Assembly (NCBI GenBank): GCA_016124335.1
Contig: WGNX01000005.1
Span: forward strand, 124,001 to 188,000
DNA from: Alphaproteobacteria bacterium
GTDB lineage: Bacteria; Pseudomonadota; Alphaproteobacteria; CACIAM-22H2
DNA: 64,000 bases
Direction of reading: 5' to 3'
Part shown: positions 49,055 to 58,208 of the stretch, piece by piece
Layout: each line of letters begins with the position of its first letter
Numbering within the stretch: position 1 is the first letter of the stretch
Position numbers and translations under genes: made by a program
The notes under the pieces: generated by a model
Database searches by the model: none
What the model saw: the letters and a program-made list of their open reading frames with translations, nothing else
Told to the model about the DNA's origin: nothing

Positions 49055-49773
49055 AGCTGCCGGCCGCACTGCTGTTCTGCCTGATATCGATCGCCGCGCG
49101 CGCGCAGGCGCCGGCACCGGCCGAACTCGACCAGCTCTACGCGGCCGGAAAATACCGCGATGTCGTCACGCGCATGATCGCGCCTGCCAACAATGCCGAG
49201 GCGCGCGCGGTTCTTGGCTGGGCGCAGGCCCGCGTGCAGGACGCCGCACCCCATGTCCTGTCGGTCGCGTATTCCGACATGCTGTGGAAAATCGGGCAGG
49301 GTCAGGCAAGCGATCCGTTGCGCGAAGAGTCGGTCCTCGTCCTGCTCTATGCGATCCTTGCCGTCGGCGTGGACGGCGCAAAGTGCGCCGACACGGCCGC
49401 GCCGGATGCGCGCGTGCGCCAGATCCTGTCCACGCGGCAGGACCGCATCGCGTTTGCGCGCAAGTTACCGGCCGAACGCCGGAAAAAGCTGCGCGATGAA
49501 GCGGTGGCGCTCGAGCAGACGACCGCTTCGCGCCGACCCGAAGATCTCGACATCTGCGCTTCAGGGCCCGAGGAGATCGGCCGCCAGCTCGCCACGCCGG
49601 GGACCACGACGCGCGAGCTTCCGCTCCGGCCGGGCGAGGTGCGCCGGACCATCGATATCGAACCGGGCCCCGGCTACAAGCCGCGCCTGCTGGCGCCAAG
49701 CCGGTGGCATGCGCGCCAGGCGCAGGTGCGTTCGAAGTTCGAAAAAATTCTCGACGGGCTCGTACCGGCCTAG
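49051..49773 (+). CDS. Secreted hypothetical protein
   Basis: A 240-residue protein with a signal peptide (MKLPAALLFCLISIAARA, cleavage probably after Ala18). The mature part is helical and Arg/Ala-rich with no domain I recognise; it has a low-level TPR-like start (LDQLYAAGKYRDVVTRM) and two cysteines. The ATG overlaps the asd-like stop (ATGA), so it is translated with it. Probably periplasmic; function unknown. Convergent with lysE, overlapping by 4 bases. Confidence 0.75.
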   Translation: MKLPAALLFCLISIAARAQAPAPAELDQLYAAGKYRDVVTRMIAPANNAEARAVLGWAQARVQDAAPHVLSVAYSDMLWKIGQGQASDPLREESVLVLLYAILAVGVDGAKCADTAAPDARVRQILSTRQDRIAFARKLPAERRKKLRDEAVALEQTTASRRPEDLDICASGPEEIGRQLATPGTTTRELPLRPGEVRRTIDIEPGPGYKPRLLAPSRWHARQAQVRSKFEKILDGLVPA

Positions 49774-50405
49774 AGAAGGCCGAGTTTGCGCAGCGCCGCC
49801 TCGCCGGCGACCGCCACGGCAAACCCCAGGATGACGATCGCGGCAATGCGGTTGGCCCATGTCAGCCCGGTTGTCGTGAAGCGGTCGCGGAAAAGGCACA
49901 CGCCTTCCACGACGATCAGCCACCAGGCCGTCGCACCCGATGCCACGCCGGCCAGAAGAAGGATGTCGTCCTCGCCGATCTGCCCGTCGGGCCGCACGCC
50001 GAAGGCCGCGAACACGGCCATGAAGGACAGCACCGTGATCGGATTTGTCAGTGTCAGGAACAGGGTCGACGTGAAATCGGCGAACAGGCTCGTCGGGTCG
50101 CTGCCGGCCGAAAGCGTCGGTGCTGGCCTGCGTAGCAACCGCAGACCCATGCCGACAAGGACCGCGGCACCGACGAGCGAAAGCAGGGCACGCTCCTGCT
50201 CGAGAAAATTCTGCAACATCGAGACGCCGAGTGCGGCGATCGCGCCGAAGATCGTATCGGCGAGCGCGGCACCGAGCCCCGAGGCGATCCCCGCAAGCCG
50301 CCCGTGGACGAGCGTGCGACGGATCACCAGGACGTTGATCGGGCCGACCGGGGCCGCGATCAGCAGCCCGACGATCATGCCCTTGAAAAAAATCCATTCG
50401 AACAT
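49770..50405 (-). CDS. LysE-family exporter
   Basis: A 211-residue inner-membrane protein with six hydrophobic segments. The family signature AAPVGPINVLVIRRTLVHGR and FLTLTNPITVLSFMAVF are present. Exports amino acids or similar small molecules; substrate unknown. 12 bases downstream of the pyridoxal kinase gene on the same strand. Confidence 0.92.
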   Translation of the reverse strand: MFEWIFFKGMIVGLLIAAPVGPINVLVIRRTLVHGRLAGIASGLGAALADTIFGAIAALGVSMLQNFLEQERALLSLVGAAVLVGMGLRLLRRPAPTLSAGSDPTSLFADFTSTLFLTLTNPITVLSFMAVFAAFGVRPDGQIGEDDILLLAGVASGATAWWLIVVEGVCLFRDRFTTTGLTWANRIAAIVILGFAVAVAGEAALRKLGLL

Positions 50406-50417
50406 CGGCGCACCCGG

Positions 50418-51260
50418 TCAATCCGCCAGCCGTTCTGCGGCGGCGACGGCCGGCGGATCGACGAGCGCCGCCTGGTTGGCGACCAGCGCCAGGTCGATCG
50501 AGCCTGCTGCGGCGGTCGCCGCGACGACCGCGCGGACGGCCGACGTCGCCTGCGACAATGCGCGCGGAAGATCGTGCGTTGACAGGAACCGGCCGAGAAA
50601 CAGCGCCGCGAAACTGTCGCCGGCACCATAGGCGGGATGATCGACCGGGACGACGCGCACGATGAAATCGCCGTCTCGCGATGCCGCGAGCGTGCCCAGC
50701 GCGCGACCATCGACGACCGATGTGACGACGACGATGCGGTCTTCTCGGCCCGCACCGCGCAATGCCCGTGCAGCGGCCCGTACTTCGGCGAGCGAACCGG
50801 CCGGCAGGCCGGTCAACAGCCCCAGCTCAAATGTGTTCGGGAACAGGATATCGGCCGAAGGGGCGAGCGCCCGGATCGCGTCGACGACCTCCGGGCGCAC
50901 GAACACCCGGCCGCGGTCGCCCATGACCGGATCGAGCGCATAGAGGCAGTTCGGGGAAGCCCGTCTTGCGCGCGCGAGCGCATCGCTGACGACCGAACCG
51001 TGCGCGCCGGCACCAAGATAGCCTGAAAGCACGCAACGAACGCCCGCGAGCAACCCGCGCGCATCGAGCCCCTCGACGAGAGCTGAAAGTTCGGCTACCT
51101 CGGCCGGCCCCCCGGTAAACCCGCCATGGCCCGGATGGTTGGAAAAGCGCACGGTGTCGATGCGAATGGTCTCGACGCCCAACCGCTGCAGGCAGAAGAC
51201 CGCCGCCGAATTGCCCACGGCCCCGGCCGCGACGGACGACTGGATCGACAGAACGCGCAT
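50418..51260 (-). CDS. pdxY: Pyridoxal kinase
   Basis: Salvages pyridoxal to PLP. Ribokinase-like enzyme of 280 residues. MRVLSIQSSVAAGAVGNSAA, LSGYLGAGAH, LDPVMGDRGRVFV and the catalytic GAGDSFAALFLGRF motif match PdxY. Upstream of lysE, probably co-transcribed. Divergent from the CoA-ester lyase gene. Confidence 0.93.
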   Translation of the reverse strand: MRVLSIQSSVAAGAVGNSAAVFCLQRLGVETIRIDTVRFSNHPGHGGFTGGPAEVAELSALVEGLDARGLLAGVRCVLSGYLGAGAHGSVVSDALARARRASPNCLYALDPVMGDRGRVFVRPEVVDAIRALAPSADILFPNTFELGLLTGLPAGSLAEVRAAARALRGAGREDRIVVVTSVVDGRALGTLAASRDGDFIVRVVPVDHPAYGAGDSFAALFLGRFLSTHDLPRALSQATSAVRAVVAATAAAGSIDLALVANQAALVDPPAVAAAERLAD

Positions 51261-51390
51261 GTCGTTTCCTCATATCGGGAATCGTCTTCTGACAACAGGG
51301 GTTTCCGGGCTTCCCCGGGCATCGAATCCCTTGGCAAACCGGGCGGCGGACTGACAGGATAGGTTCCTCTGGGGGAGGCAAACGAAGCGA

Positions 51391-52278
51391 ATGGCTGATT
51401 TCCGAACCGTCGCGCGCCGTTCGGCGCTGTACATTCCCGGTTCGAACGCCCGCGCCATCGAAAAAGCGCGTTCGCTCGATGCCGACGTCCTCATTTTCGA
51501 CCTCGAGGATGCTGTCCATCCCGACCGCAAGGACCAGGCTCGCGACCAGACGCTTGCCGCCCTTCGCCAGGGCGGCTATCGCGCCGAGACCGTCGTGCGG
51601 GTCAACCCGCTATCCGACAAGCTGGGTGCGGCCGACATCAAGGCCGCCGCGCGTTCCGGCTGCAACGCCGTTTTGCTTCCGAAGGTCGAAGGTGCCAAGG
51701 AAGTGCGCGATGCCGCCCTGCGCCTGGCGGCCGCGGGCGCGCCCGAAAACGTCATGCTGTGGGCGATGATCGAAACGCCGCTCGGCGTTCTGCGCGCGCA
51801 GGAAATCGCGCTGTCGAGCCCGCATCTGGGCTGTCTGGTGATGGGGACGTCCGATCTGGTGAAGGATCTGCGGGCGCGCCATTCGGAAGACAGGCTTGCG
51901 ATCATGCCTTCGCTGGGCTTGTGCCTTCTCGCCGCGCGTGCTGCCGGGCTGCCGATCCTCGACGGCGTGCATCTTGACCTGAACGACGAGGCGGGATTCC
52001 TGGCGGCCTGCAAGCAGGGCGCGGACATGGGCTTCGACGGCAAGACCCTCATCCATCCCAAGACGATTTCCGCCTGCAATGCGGCCTTCGGGCCGTCGGC
52101 GGCCGACATCGAATGGTCGCGGAAAGTCATTTCGGCGTTCGAGGCGGCCTTGAGCAGGAAAGAAGGCGTGGTTGTCGTCGACGGGAAGCTTGTCGAGCAC
52201 CTTCACGTGGAAAGCGCGCGTCGCACCGTGGCGATGGCCGACGCGATCGAACGAAAGAGTGCCGCGAAAGTCGCCTGA
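51391..52278 (+). CDS. CoA-ester lyase (HpcH/HpaI, CitE/malyl-CoA lyase family)
   Basis: A 295-residue TIM-barrel enzyme with RRSALYIPGSNARAIEKARS, IFDLEDAVHPDRKDQAR (metal-binding Asp/Glu), ETPLGVLRAQEI and KTLIHPKTISACNAAF. Closest to malyl-CoA/citramalyl-CoA lyases, which cleave or form 3-hydroxyacyl-CoA esters; the exact substrate cannot be read. The ATG has GGGGAGG upstream. A monocistronic gene convergent with the M48 protease. Confidence 0.88.
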   Translation: MADFRTVARRSALYIPGSNARAIEKARSLDADVLIFDLEDAVHPDRKDQARDQTLAALRQGGYRAETVVRVNPLSDKLGAADIKAAARSGCNAVLLPKVEGAKEVRDAALRLAAAGAPENVMLWAMIETPLGVLRAQEIALSSPHLGCLVMGTSDLVKDLRARHSEDRLAIMPSLGLCLLAARAAGLPILDGVHLDLNDEAGFLAACKQGADMGFDGKTLIHPKTISACNAAFGPSAADIEWSRKVISAFEAALSRKEGVVVVDGKLVEHLHVESARRTVAMADAIERKSAAKVA

Positions 52279-52284
52279 CGCGCC

Positions 52285-53805
52285 TCAGCGGTCGGCGATG
52301 ATCTTGACGCGGCTGCCGGGCACGAGCGGCGCATCTGCCTTCAGCCCGTTATAGATCCGGAAACGCTCCAGATCGAAACCGTCTTTGGTCGCCATCCGCT
52401 GCGCGATCGAAGCTTGCGTGTCGCCGGGCCGTACGGTGACGAAACGGATGCGCAGCGGCTCCGCCGCGCGCGCCTCGGCTTCGGTCAACGCGCGGAAGGA
52501 ATATGTCGCGCGGCGGAAATCCTCGTTGAATTTTCCCCCGCTCGCCGCCGGTACGACGAACATCATGCGGAAATAGGCGCCGTCGGGGTGCTTGATCGCG
52601 ACAAGCCGGACATCGACCGGACCCTTCTGTCCGTTCATGCGCAAGGCGCCTGTCGCGGCGGCCAAACCGTTGATCTGGATTCGCTCGACGTTTTGCAGGC
52701 GGACACCCTTCGCCCAGACGCCGACGAGGAAATCAGCCGGTTCGACGCCGCGGGGTGCCTGTTTGGCATCGAGCTTTATCGACGAATTGTCGGGCCCCAT
52801 CGCGCGCACCGCGTCCTCGCCGTTGACGATGCGGAAACCCTTGGGCGCCTCGAAGCGGAAGCGGAGCTTCGGATGCGTGAAGACGTTGCCGCGCACGAAC
52901 CCCGACTCGGCATCGCCGCCGAATGCCATTCCGTCGATCGCGTCAAAATATGCGTCTTCGCCGATGCGTGGATTGGCGGCGACGACCATGCCCTGGGCAC
53001 GCGCGGCATCGGTCGCCGCGACGACCCGGTCGGCCGTGCGCGGATGCGACTGCATGATCGAGAATTCGTCGGCCGATTCGGGCGGCCGTCCCAGTTCCTT
53101 TACCGAAAGCCGCACGCCGTCGCCGAGCTTTGACAGCATCTCGGCCGCTTCGCGCGGGTCGTACCCGTCGGCCGCCATGTAGCGCACGCCGAGCTTGTCG
53201 GCTTCGAATTCCTGTTCGCGCGAAAAGCCGGCGAGCCAGACGGCCGCGCCGCTTCCGGTCGCCTGTGCGGCAAGGTTGCCCGCATCGCCCGAGCCGGTGA
53301 GGACCGCGACGCCGATGCCGAGAACGCTCGAGAAGATGTTCGCGGCCTGGGTGCGACTGATCCGCTCGGCGGTGTGGCGTGCCGTCACGTGGCCGATCTC
53401 GTGGCCGAGGACGGAGGCAAGCTCGGCCTCGCTCGACATCAGCGCCAAAAGGCCGCGCGTGATGTAGACGTAGCCGCCCGGAAGCGCGAAGGCGTTGTAG
53501 ATATCGCTGTTGATGACGGTGAAACGGAACGGCTGACCCTTCAGCTCGCTGCGCGCGACAAGCGTCTCCCCGACCCTCTGGACGTAGGCCGCGACCTTCG
53601 GATTGTCGTAGGCGCCGCCGAATTCAGCCAGCACCTGCGGGTGCTGCTCGCGGCCGATCTTCGCTTCTTCCTCCGGGCTGACGAAAGCCGTGAACTGGCT
53701 GCGGCCCGTCGCCGCGTTCTGTGCGCAGCCCACGAGCCCGCCGGCCGCAGCAATTGCCAGCAGGCCGCAAAGAACGAGGTGCAGGGCGGGACGGGCGACG
53801 GTCAT
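52285..53805 (-). CDS. M48-family metalloprotease lipoprotein with LysM-like C-terminus
   Basis: A 506-residue BepA/LoiP-like periplasmic protease. The signal has lipobox LVGC, so it is a lipoprotein. The zinc site is HEIGH in SVLGHEIGHVTARH, with the third ligand in REQEFEADKLG. The C-terminal ~60 residues (VRPGDTQASIAQRMATKDGF, then IYNGL) look like a LysM or SPOR-like peptidoglycan-binding segment. Probably outer-membrane protein quality control. ATG 53805 gives the signal sequence its normal position. Confidence 0.9.
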   Translation of the reverse strand: MTVARPALHLVLCGLLAIAAAGGLVGCAQNAATGRSQFTAFVSPEEEAKIGREQHPQVLAEFGGAYDNPKVAAYVQRVGETLVARSELKGQPFRFTVINSDIYNAFALPGGYVYITRGLLALMSSEAELASVLGHEIGHVTARHTAERISRTQAANIFSSVLGIGVAVLTGSGDAGNLAAQATGSGAAVWLAGFSREQEFEADKLGVRYMAADGYDPREAAEMLSKLGDGVRLSVKELGRPPESADEFSIMQSHPRTADRVVAATDAARAQGMVVAANPRIGEDAYFDAIDGMAFGGDAESGFVRGNVFTHPKLRFRFEAPKGFRIVNGEDAVRAMGPDNSSIKLDAKQAPRGVEPADFLVGVWAKGVRLQNVERIQINGLAAATGALRMNGQKGPVDVRLVAIKHPDGAYFRMMFVVPAASGGKFNEDFRRATYSFRALTEAEARAAEPLRIRFVTVRPGDTQASIAQRMATKDGFDLERFRIYNGLKADAPLVPGSRVKIIADR

Positions 53806-53906
53806 GGACGCTATTTCGCGCACCGGCACCCGACCGGTCAAGGCGGCGGATCGGCCATGCGCCGGGCGCCATTGACGGAATTCCGGCCCTACGCGATTGT
53901 GGCGCC

Positions 53907-54872
53907 ATGCCTGCCCCCGACGCTGTCCCGCGGACCGACCTTTTCCCGCCGATCGAGCCTTATGGTTCCGGCACGCTTACCCTCGATGCCGTCCACCGGA
54001 TGTATTGGGAGCAGAGCGGCAACCCGCGTGGCGCGCCCGTCGTCTTCCTGCACGGCGGGCCGGGCGGCGGGGCGACGCCCGCCCATCGGCGATTCTTCGA
54101 TCCGCAGCATTACCGCATCGTGATCTTCGACCAGCGCGGCGCCGGCCGGTCGACCCCGCACGGCTCGACGCACGAAAACACGACGCGCCATCTGGTCGAC
54201 GACATGGAGCGGCTGCGCGAGCATCTGGGCATCGAGGCCTGGCACGTATTCGGCGGGTCGTGGGGCTCGACGCTTGCGCTTGCCTATGCCCAGGCGCATC
54301 CCGCACGCGTGCGCTCGCTCGTGCTTCGCGGCATTTTCCTCGGTCGCCGCAGTGAGATCGACTGGTTTCTCCACGGCATCGCAAACGTGTTCCCGGAAGC
54401 CTGGCAGGCCTTTTCGGGCTTCCTGCCGGAAGCCGAGCGTGCCGACATTCTCGAGAGCTATTGGCGGCGTCTGACCGATCCGGACCCCGCCGTTCATATG
54501 CCGGCCGCGCGGGCCTGGAGCGTCTACGAAGGTTCGTGTTCGACACTGATGCCGAGCCCGGAGACCGTATCGGCGTTTTCGGAAGACCGTTGGGCGCTTG
54601 GTCTTGCGCGCATCGAAGCGCATTATTTTCGTAACGGCGTGTTCGTCGGCGAGAACGAACTGCTCGATCGCGTCGAACGCATCCGCCACATCCCCGCGAC
54701 GATCGTGCAGGGCCGGTACGATATGGTCTGTCCCATCGTGACGGCCGAGGCACTTGCCGCACGCTGGCGCGAGGCGCGCTACGTGATCGTGCCGGACGCC
54801 GGGCATTCCGCGATGGAGCCCGGCATCCGCGCCCATCTGGTTGCGGCCACCGAACGGGCGAAGCGGCTCTGA
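53907..54872 (+). CDS. pip: Prolyl aminopeptidase
   Basis: Alpha/beta-hydrolase (S33) removing N-terminal proline; 321 residues. LHGGPGGGATPAHRRFFDP (oxyanion region), the nucleophile elbow GGSWGSTLALAYAQ, and the catalytic Asp/His in GRYDMVCP and DAGHSAMEP are visible. ATG 53907 chosen from the family-typical distance to YGSGTL. Divergent from the protease gene. Confidence 0.94.
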   Translation: MPAPDAVPRTDLFPPIEPYGSGTLTLDAVHRMYWEQSGNPRGAPVVFLHGGPGGGATPAHRRFFDPQHYRIVIFDQRGAGRSTPHGSTHENTTRHLVDDMERLREHLGIEAWHVFGGSWGSTLALAYAQAHPARVRSLVLRGIFLGRRSEIDWFLHGIANVFPEAWQAFSGFLPEAERADILESYWRRLTDPDPAVHMPAARAWSVYEGSCSTLMPSPETVSAFSEDRWALGLARIEAHYFRNGVFVGENELLDRVERIRHIPATIVQGRYDMVCPIVTAEALAARWREARYVIVPDAGHSAMEPGIRAHLVAATERAKRL

Positions 54873-54897
54873 CGGCACACCGACGGAGAAGACAGAA

Positions 54898-56160
54898 ATG
54901 GAAGCGCCTACGCCGTCCGCCGCCGCGCGGCCCGACAGCCCCGAAATCCGCCGGCGCGATTACGCGATCATCGGCACGATCGGTCTTGCGCATTCGACCA
55001 GCCACATCTTCCAGTTCTGCCTGCCGCCGATGTTTCCGCTTCTCCAGGCCGAGTTCGGGATCAGCTATACGGCCTTGGGCAGCGTGCTTGCGGCGTTCTA
55101 TTTCGCGTCGGGCATCGGCCAGACCTTCATCGGCGTCGGCGTGGACCGCTGGGGCGGGCGGCGCGTGCTGGCTGCCGGCATGGCGGCACTTGCCGGCGCG
55201 ATACTGGCGCTCGCCTTTGCGCCGGCGTTCTGGATGTTCCTGCCGCTCGCGGTCATCGCCGGTTTCGGAAACTCCGTCTTCCATCCGGCCGATTTCGCGC
55301 TGCTCGCCGCGCGCGTGCACCCGAACCGGACGGGCCGCGCCTTCTCGATCCATGCCTTCGGCGGCACGATCGGCTACGTGCTTTCGCCGGTCCTGCTGTC
55401 GCTGCTCGGCTATGCGCTGGGCTGGCGGATCGCACTGATCATTGCCGGGCTTTACGGATTGACCCAGGCGACATTCATCTTCCTCGCCAGCGATCTTCTT
55501 GGCAAAGGCGCCGCTTCGGCCGCGACGGCCAAGGAGGGCCCGCGCGAGATCGCCGCCGGGTTTGCGCGCATGCTCGTGATGCCGGCCATGCTGGCAGCCC
55601 TCGTCTATCTGACGATGACGGCGATGGCCGGTGCGGGCGTGCAGGCGTTCGCCGCGGCGAGCCTTTCGGCGATCCATTCGATCGACTTCCGCACGGCGAC
55701 GAATGCGGTCACCGCCTACCTTGCCGGCAACGCGATCGGCATCCTTGCCGGCGGATTCGTGGCCGATGCGACCCAGCGCCACGAGCGGGTCGCAGCGGCG
55801 GGCCTTTTCTCCGCCGCCCTGCTGCTTGTCGCGGGCGGCGCGCTGGCGCCGACTTTCCTTGCCGCACTCGTCCTGTTTGCGCTTGCCGGCACGTCGGTCG
55901 GCGTCACTTCGGCGGCACGCGACATCATCATCAAGAAGCTTGCGCCGCGCGGAGCGACCGGGCGCACGTTCGGGCTTGTCTATTCCGGGCTCGACATCGG
56001 CTCGATGCTGGCGCCGCTTACGTTCGGCTGGTTCCTCGACCACGGGATGCCGCACGGCACGATCTACGGAATCGCACTGGTCCTGGCGCTGACCGTCCTG
56101 GTGATCCGGTTCATCAACGGCTTTGCACGGGCCAACGCGGCCGTGCCGGCGCGCGCCTGA
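54898..56160 (+). CDS. Major facilitator superfamily transporter
   Basis: A 420-residue protein with about 12 hydrophobic helices. An MFS motif A-like loop (VDRWGGRRVLAAGM) follows the second helix. HSTSHIFQFCLPPMFPLLQ in the first helix is typical of the fosmidomycin-resistance/NNP-like MFS branch. Substrate unknown. 25 bases after pip with GGAGAAG upstream, so the pair may be co-transcribed. Confidence 0.9.
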   Translation: MEAPTPSAAARPDSPEIRRRDYAIIGTIGLAHSTSHIFQFCLPPMFPLLQAEFGISYTALGSVLAAFYFASGIGQTFIGVGVDRWGGRRVLAAGMAALAGAILALAFAPAFWMFLPLAVIAGFGNSVFHPADFALLAARVHPNRTGRAFSIHAFGGTIGYVLSPVLLSLLGYALGWRIALIIAGLYGLTQATFIFLASDLLGKGAASAATAKEGPREIAAGFARMLVMPAMLAALVYLTMTAMAGAGVQAFAAASLSAIHSIDFRTATNAVTAYLAGNAIGILAGGFVADATQRHERVAAAGLFSAALLLVAGGALAPTFLAALVLFALAGTSVGVTSAARDIIIKKLAPRGATGRTFGLVYSGLDIGSMLAPLTFGWFLDHGMPHGTIYGIALVLALTVLVIRFINGFARANAAVPARA

Positions 56161-56222
56161 AACCGGCTGCACGGGCCGACTGGCGCGCGGCCACGCGCCC
56201 GGCTATTGTGCGCCCGGCGTGC

Positions 56223-56299
56223 GGCCCCGTAGCTCAGCAGGATAGAGCAGCAGTTTCCTAAACTGCGGGTCGGAGGTTCGATTCCTCTCGGGGTCGCCA
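56223..56299 (+). tRNA. tRNA-Arg (anticodon CCT)
   Basis: A 77-base cloverleaf: acceptor GGCCCCG/CGGGGTC (one G-T pair), discriminator G, encoded CCA, D arm AGCTCAG..., anticodon stem GCAGT/ACTGC with loop TTCCTAA (anticodon CCT at 56257-56259), and T arm GGAGG-TTCGATT-CCTCT. This tRNA is a frequent integration target of mobile elements, but no integrase or repeated 3' end is seen here. Confidence 0.95.
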
Positions 56300-56336
56300 T
56301 TTCTTTCATCTGCCAAACGGCAGATCGGGCAGTCCA

Positions 56337-57110
56337 ATGAATCAAGAGACGCTGAAACAGCGGGTTCGTGCGGGCAAGCTCGTCGCCGGAGCGATGGTTT
56401 TCGAGTTTTTCTCGCCCGGGATGGCGCGGATCGCCGAAGTGGCCGGCTGCGATTTCGTGATGTTCGACATGGAGCATTCCGGCCTTTCGATCGAAACGCT
56501 GAAGCAGATGCAGGCTGCCGCGCGCGGCCTTTCGGTCGCGCCAATGGCCCGCGTGCCGCGCGGCGAATACCATTTCCTTGCCCGTGCACTCGATGTCGGC
56601 ATGCACGGCGTCATGGTCCCGATGGTGGAAAGCGCCGAACAGGCCCGCGCGATCGTCGAGGCGACGCACTATCCGCCGAACGGACGGCGGGGGGCTGGTT
56701 TCGGCTTCGCCCATGACGACTACGCTGGCGGCGACATCGGCACGAAGATGAAGGTACTCGACGAACGCAATCTTGTGATCGCGCAGATCGAAACCGAGCG
56801 CGGGCTTGCGGCTGTCGAGGAAATCGCCGGCGTTGACGGAATCGACGTGCTGTGGCTCGGTCACTTCGACCTCACCAACTTCCTCGGCATTCCCGCACAG
56901 TTCGACAACCCGCTGTTCCTCGATGCGGTCGCGCGGATCGTCGCGGCTGCGCGCAAGCACGGAAAAGGGCTCGGCTTCATGTCGGGTGATCCGGCGGCGA
57001 CCAGGCGTTATCGGGATCTCGGATTCAACATGCTGGCCGCCGGTACCGATCCGGCGATCATGATCGGCGGCCTTCGCGCGATCCTTTCCCCCGTGAGGAC
57101 GAAAGAATGA
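56337..57110 (+). CDS. HpcH/HpaI-family aldolase
   Basis: Class II metal-dependent aldolase, 257 residues. AGCDFVMFDMEHSGLSIETL (metal-ligand region), ARVPRGEYHFLARALDVG, GVMVPMVESAEQAR and IETERGLAAVEEIAGV match 4-hydroxy-2-oxoheptanedioate aldolase-type enzymes. These split 4-hydroxy-2-oxo acids to pyruvate and an aldehyde. Overlaps the dehydrogenase gene (ATGA), suggesting successive steps in catabolism of a hydroxy/oxo acid or sugar acid. Confidence 0.9.
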   Translation: MNQETLKQRVRAGKLVAGAMVFEFFSPGMARIAEVAGCDFVMFDMEHSGLSIETLKQMQAAARGLSVAPMARVPRGEYHFLARALDVGMHGVMVPMVESAEQARAIVEATHYPPNGRRGAGFGFAHDDYAGGDIGTKMKVLDERNLVIAQIETERGLAAVEEIAGVDGIDVLWLGHFDLTNFLGIPAQFDNPLFLDAVARIVAAARKHGKGLGFMSGDPAATRRYRDLGFNMLAAGTDPAIMIGGLRAILSPVRTKE

Positions 57111-58126
57111 CATTCAAGGTCGGGCTATCCCGCGACATCCTCGATTCGAAGGGCGAACCGAGTTTCGGGCGTGCGGCGCTCGCCGTCCTCGACGGGAACC
57201 CGGCGCTTGAATGGGAGTACTTCCCGGAACGTTTCACCGAACTGACGCCGGACATCGCAAGCCAGTACGATGGCATCTACATCAGCTCGCCAAAGGTGAC
57301 GCGCGCCTCGCTCGCGCGCGCCGACAGGCGCGTCAAGATCATCGCCCGGCATGGCGTCGGCTACGACTCGGTCGATATCCCGGCAACGAGCGAATTCGGC
57401 GTCATCGTCACCAATACGCCACTGGCGATCCGCAGGCCGATGGCGGTGGCCGCTCTCACGCTGATCTTCGCGCTTGCATCGCGGCTTGCCGTGAAGGACC
57501 GGCTCGTGCGCGAGGATCGCTGGTTCGAGCGCACAAACCACATGGGGCTCGGATTCACGGGGCGTACCCTCGGGCTGATTGGCGCCGGTGGCATCGGGCA
57601 GGAGATCATGGGGCTCGCGAAGCCCTTTTTCGGCCGGATGATCGCCGCTGACCCCTATGGCGATGCTTCGCGAGTCGCCTCGTTCGGCGCGTCCCTCGCT
57701 CCACTCGAAACCGTGATGGCCGAGAGTGATTTCGTCGTCTGCTGCTGCCTGCTGACCGACGAGACGCGGCACATCGTCGATGCCGCCCGGCTCGCGCGAA
57801 TGAAGCCATCCGCGTTCCTGATCAATGTGGCCCGCGGACCCGTGGTTGACGAACCGGCACTGATCGCCGCCCTGCGTGCGGGAACGATCGCCGGCGCAGG
57901 GCTTGACGTGTTCGAGAAGGAACCGATCGGCACCGATAATCCGCTGAAGACGATGGACAATGTCCTGCTGGCACCCCACTCGCTGGGATGGACCGACGAA
58001 TGCTTCCACGACATCGCATCGACCGGCCTGAAGAGCATCGTCGATTTCTCGCTCGGCCGCCGGCCGGTGCATATGGTCAATCCCGAGGCGCTTGGGCCCG
58101 CTTCGGCAGGCGGGCGATCGAGATAA
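57107..58126 (+). CDS. D-isomer-specific 2-hydroxyacid dehydrogenase
   Basis: A 339-residue NAD-dependent dehydrogenase. The N-terminal catalytic-domain motif is HGVGYDSVDIPATSEFGV, the Rossmann motif is LGLIGAGGIGQEIMGL, followed by INVARGPVVDEPALIAAL and the catalytic His in LAPHSLGWT. Substrate unknown; the coupled aldolase suggests a short 2-oxo acid. An intrinsic terminator follows 24 bases after the stop. Confidence 0.9.
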   Translation: MTFKVGLSRDILDSKGEPSFGRAALAVLDGNPALEWEYFPERFTELTPDIASQYDGIYISSPKVTRASLARADRRVKIIARHGVGYDSVDIPATSEFGVIVTNTPLAIRRPMAVAALTLIFALASRLAVKDRLVREDRWFERTNHMGLGFTGRTLGLIGAGGIGQEIMGLAKPFFGRMIAADPYGDASRVASFGASLAPLETVMAESDFVVCCCLLTDETRHIVDAARLARMKPSAFLINVARGPVVDEPALIAALRAGTIAGAGLDVFEKEPIGTDNPLKTMDNVLLAPHSLGWTDECFHDIASTGLKSIVDFSLGRRPVHMVNPEALGPASAGGRSR

Positions 58127-58144
58127 TTCTCAATTCCGTGGCGT

Positions 58145-58180
58145 CAAAAAAATACGGCGGGGATTTCCCCCGCCGTATTT
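58145..58180. terminator. Bidirectional intrinsic terminator
   Basis: Perfect 13-bp stem AAATACGGCGGGG / CCCCGCCGTATTT with a 5-base loop, between the convergent dehydrogenase and ABC substrate-binding genes. A run of seven As on the left gives a U-tract for the minus-strand operon; the plus strand has only the TTT at the stem end. Confidence 0.85.
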
Positions 58181-58208
58181 CCGCCGTTCGAAAGAAGAAC
58201 CGCAGGAC

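Noticed and set aside
56223..56299. Integrated element at tRNA-Arg
   Set aside because: No integrase, no attL/attR-type repeat and no codon-use break seen in the window; kept only as a low-level finding.
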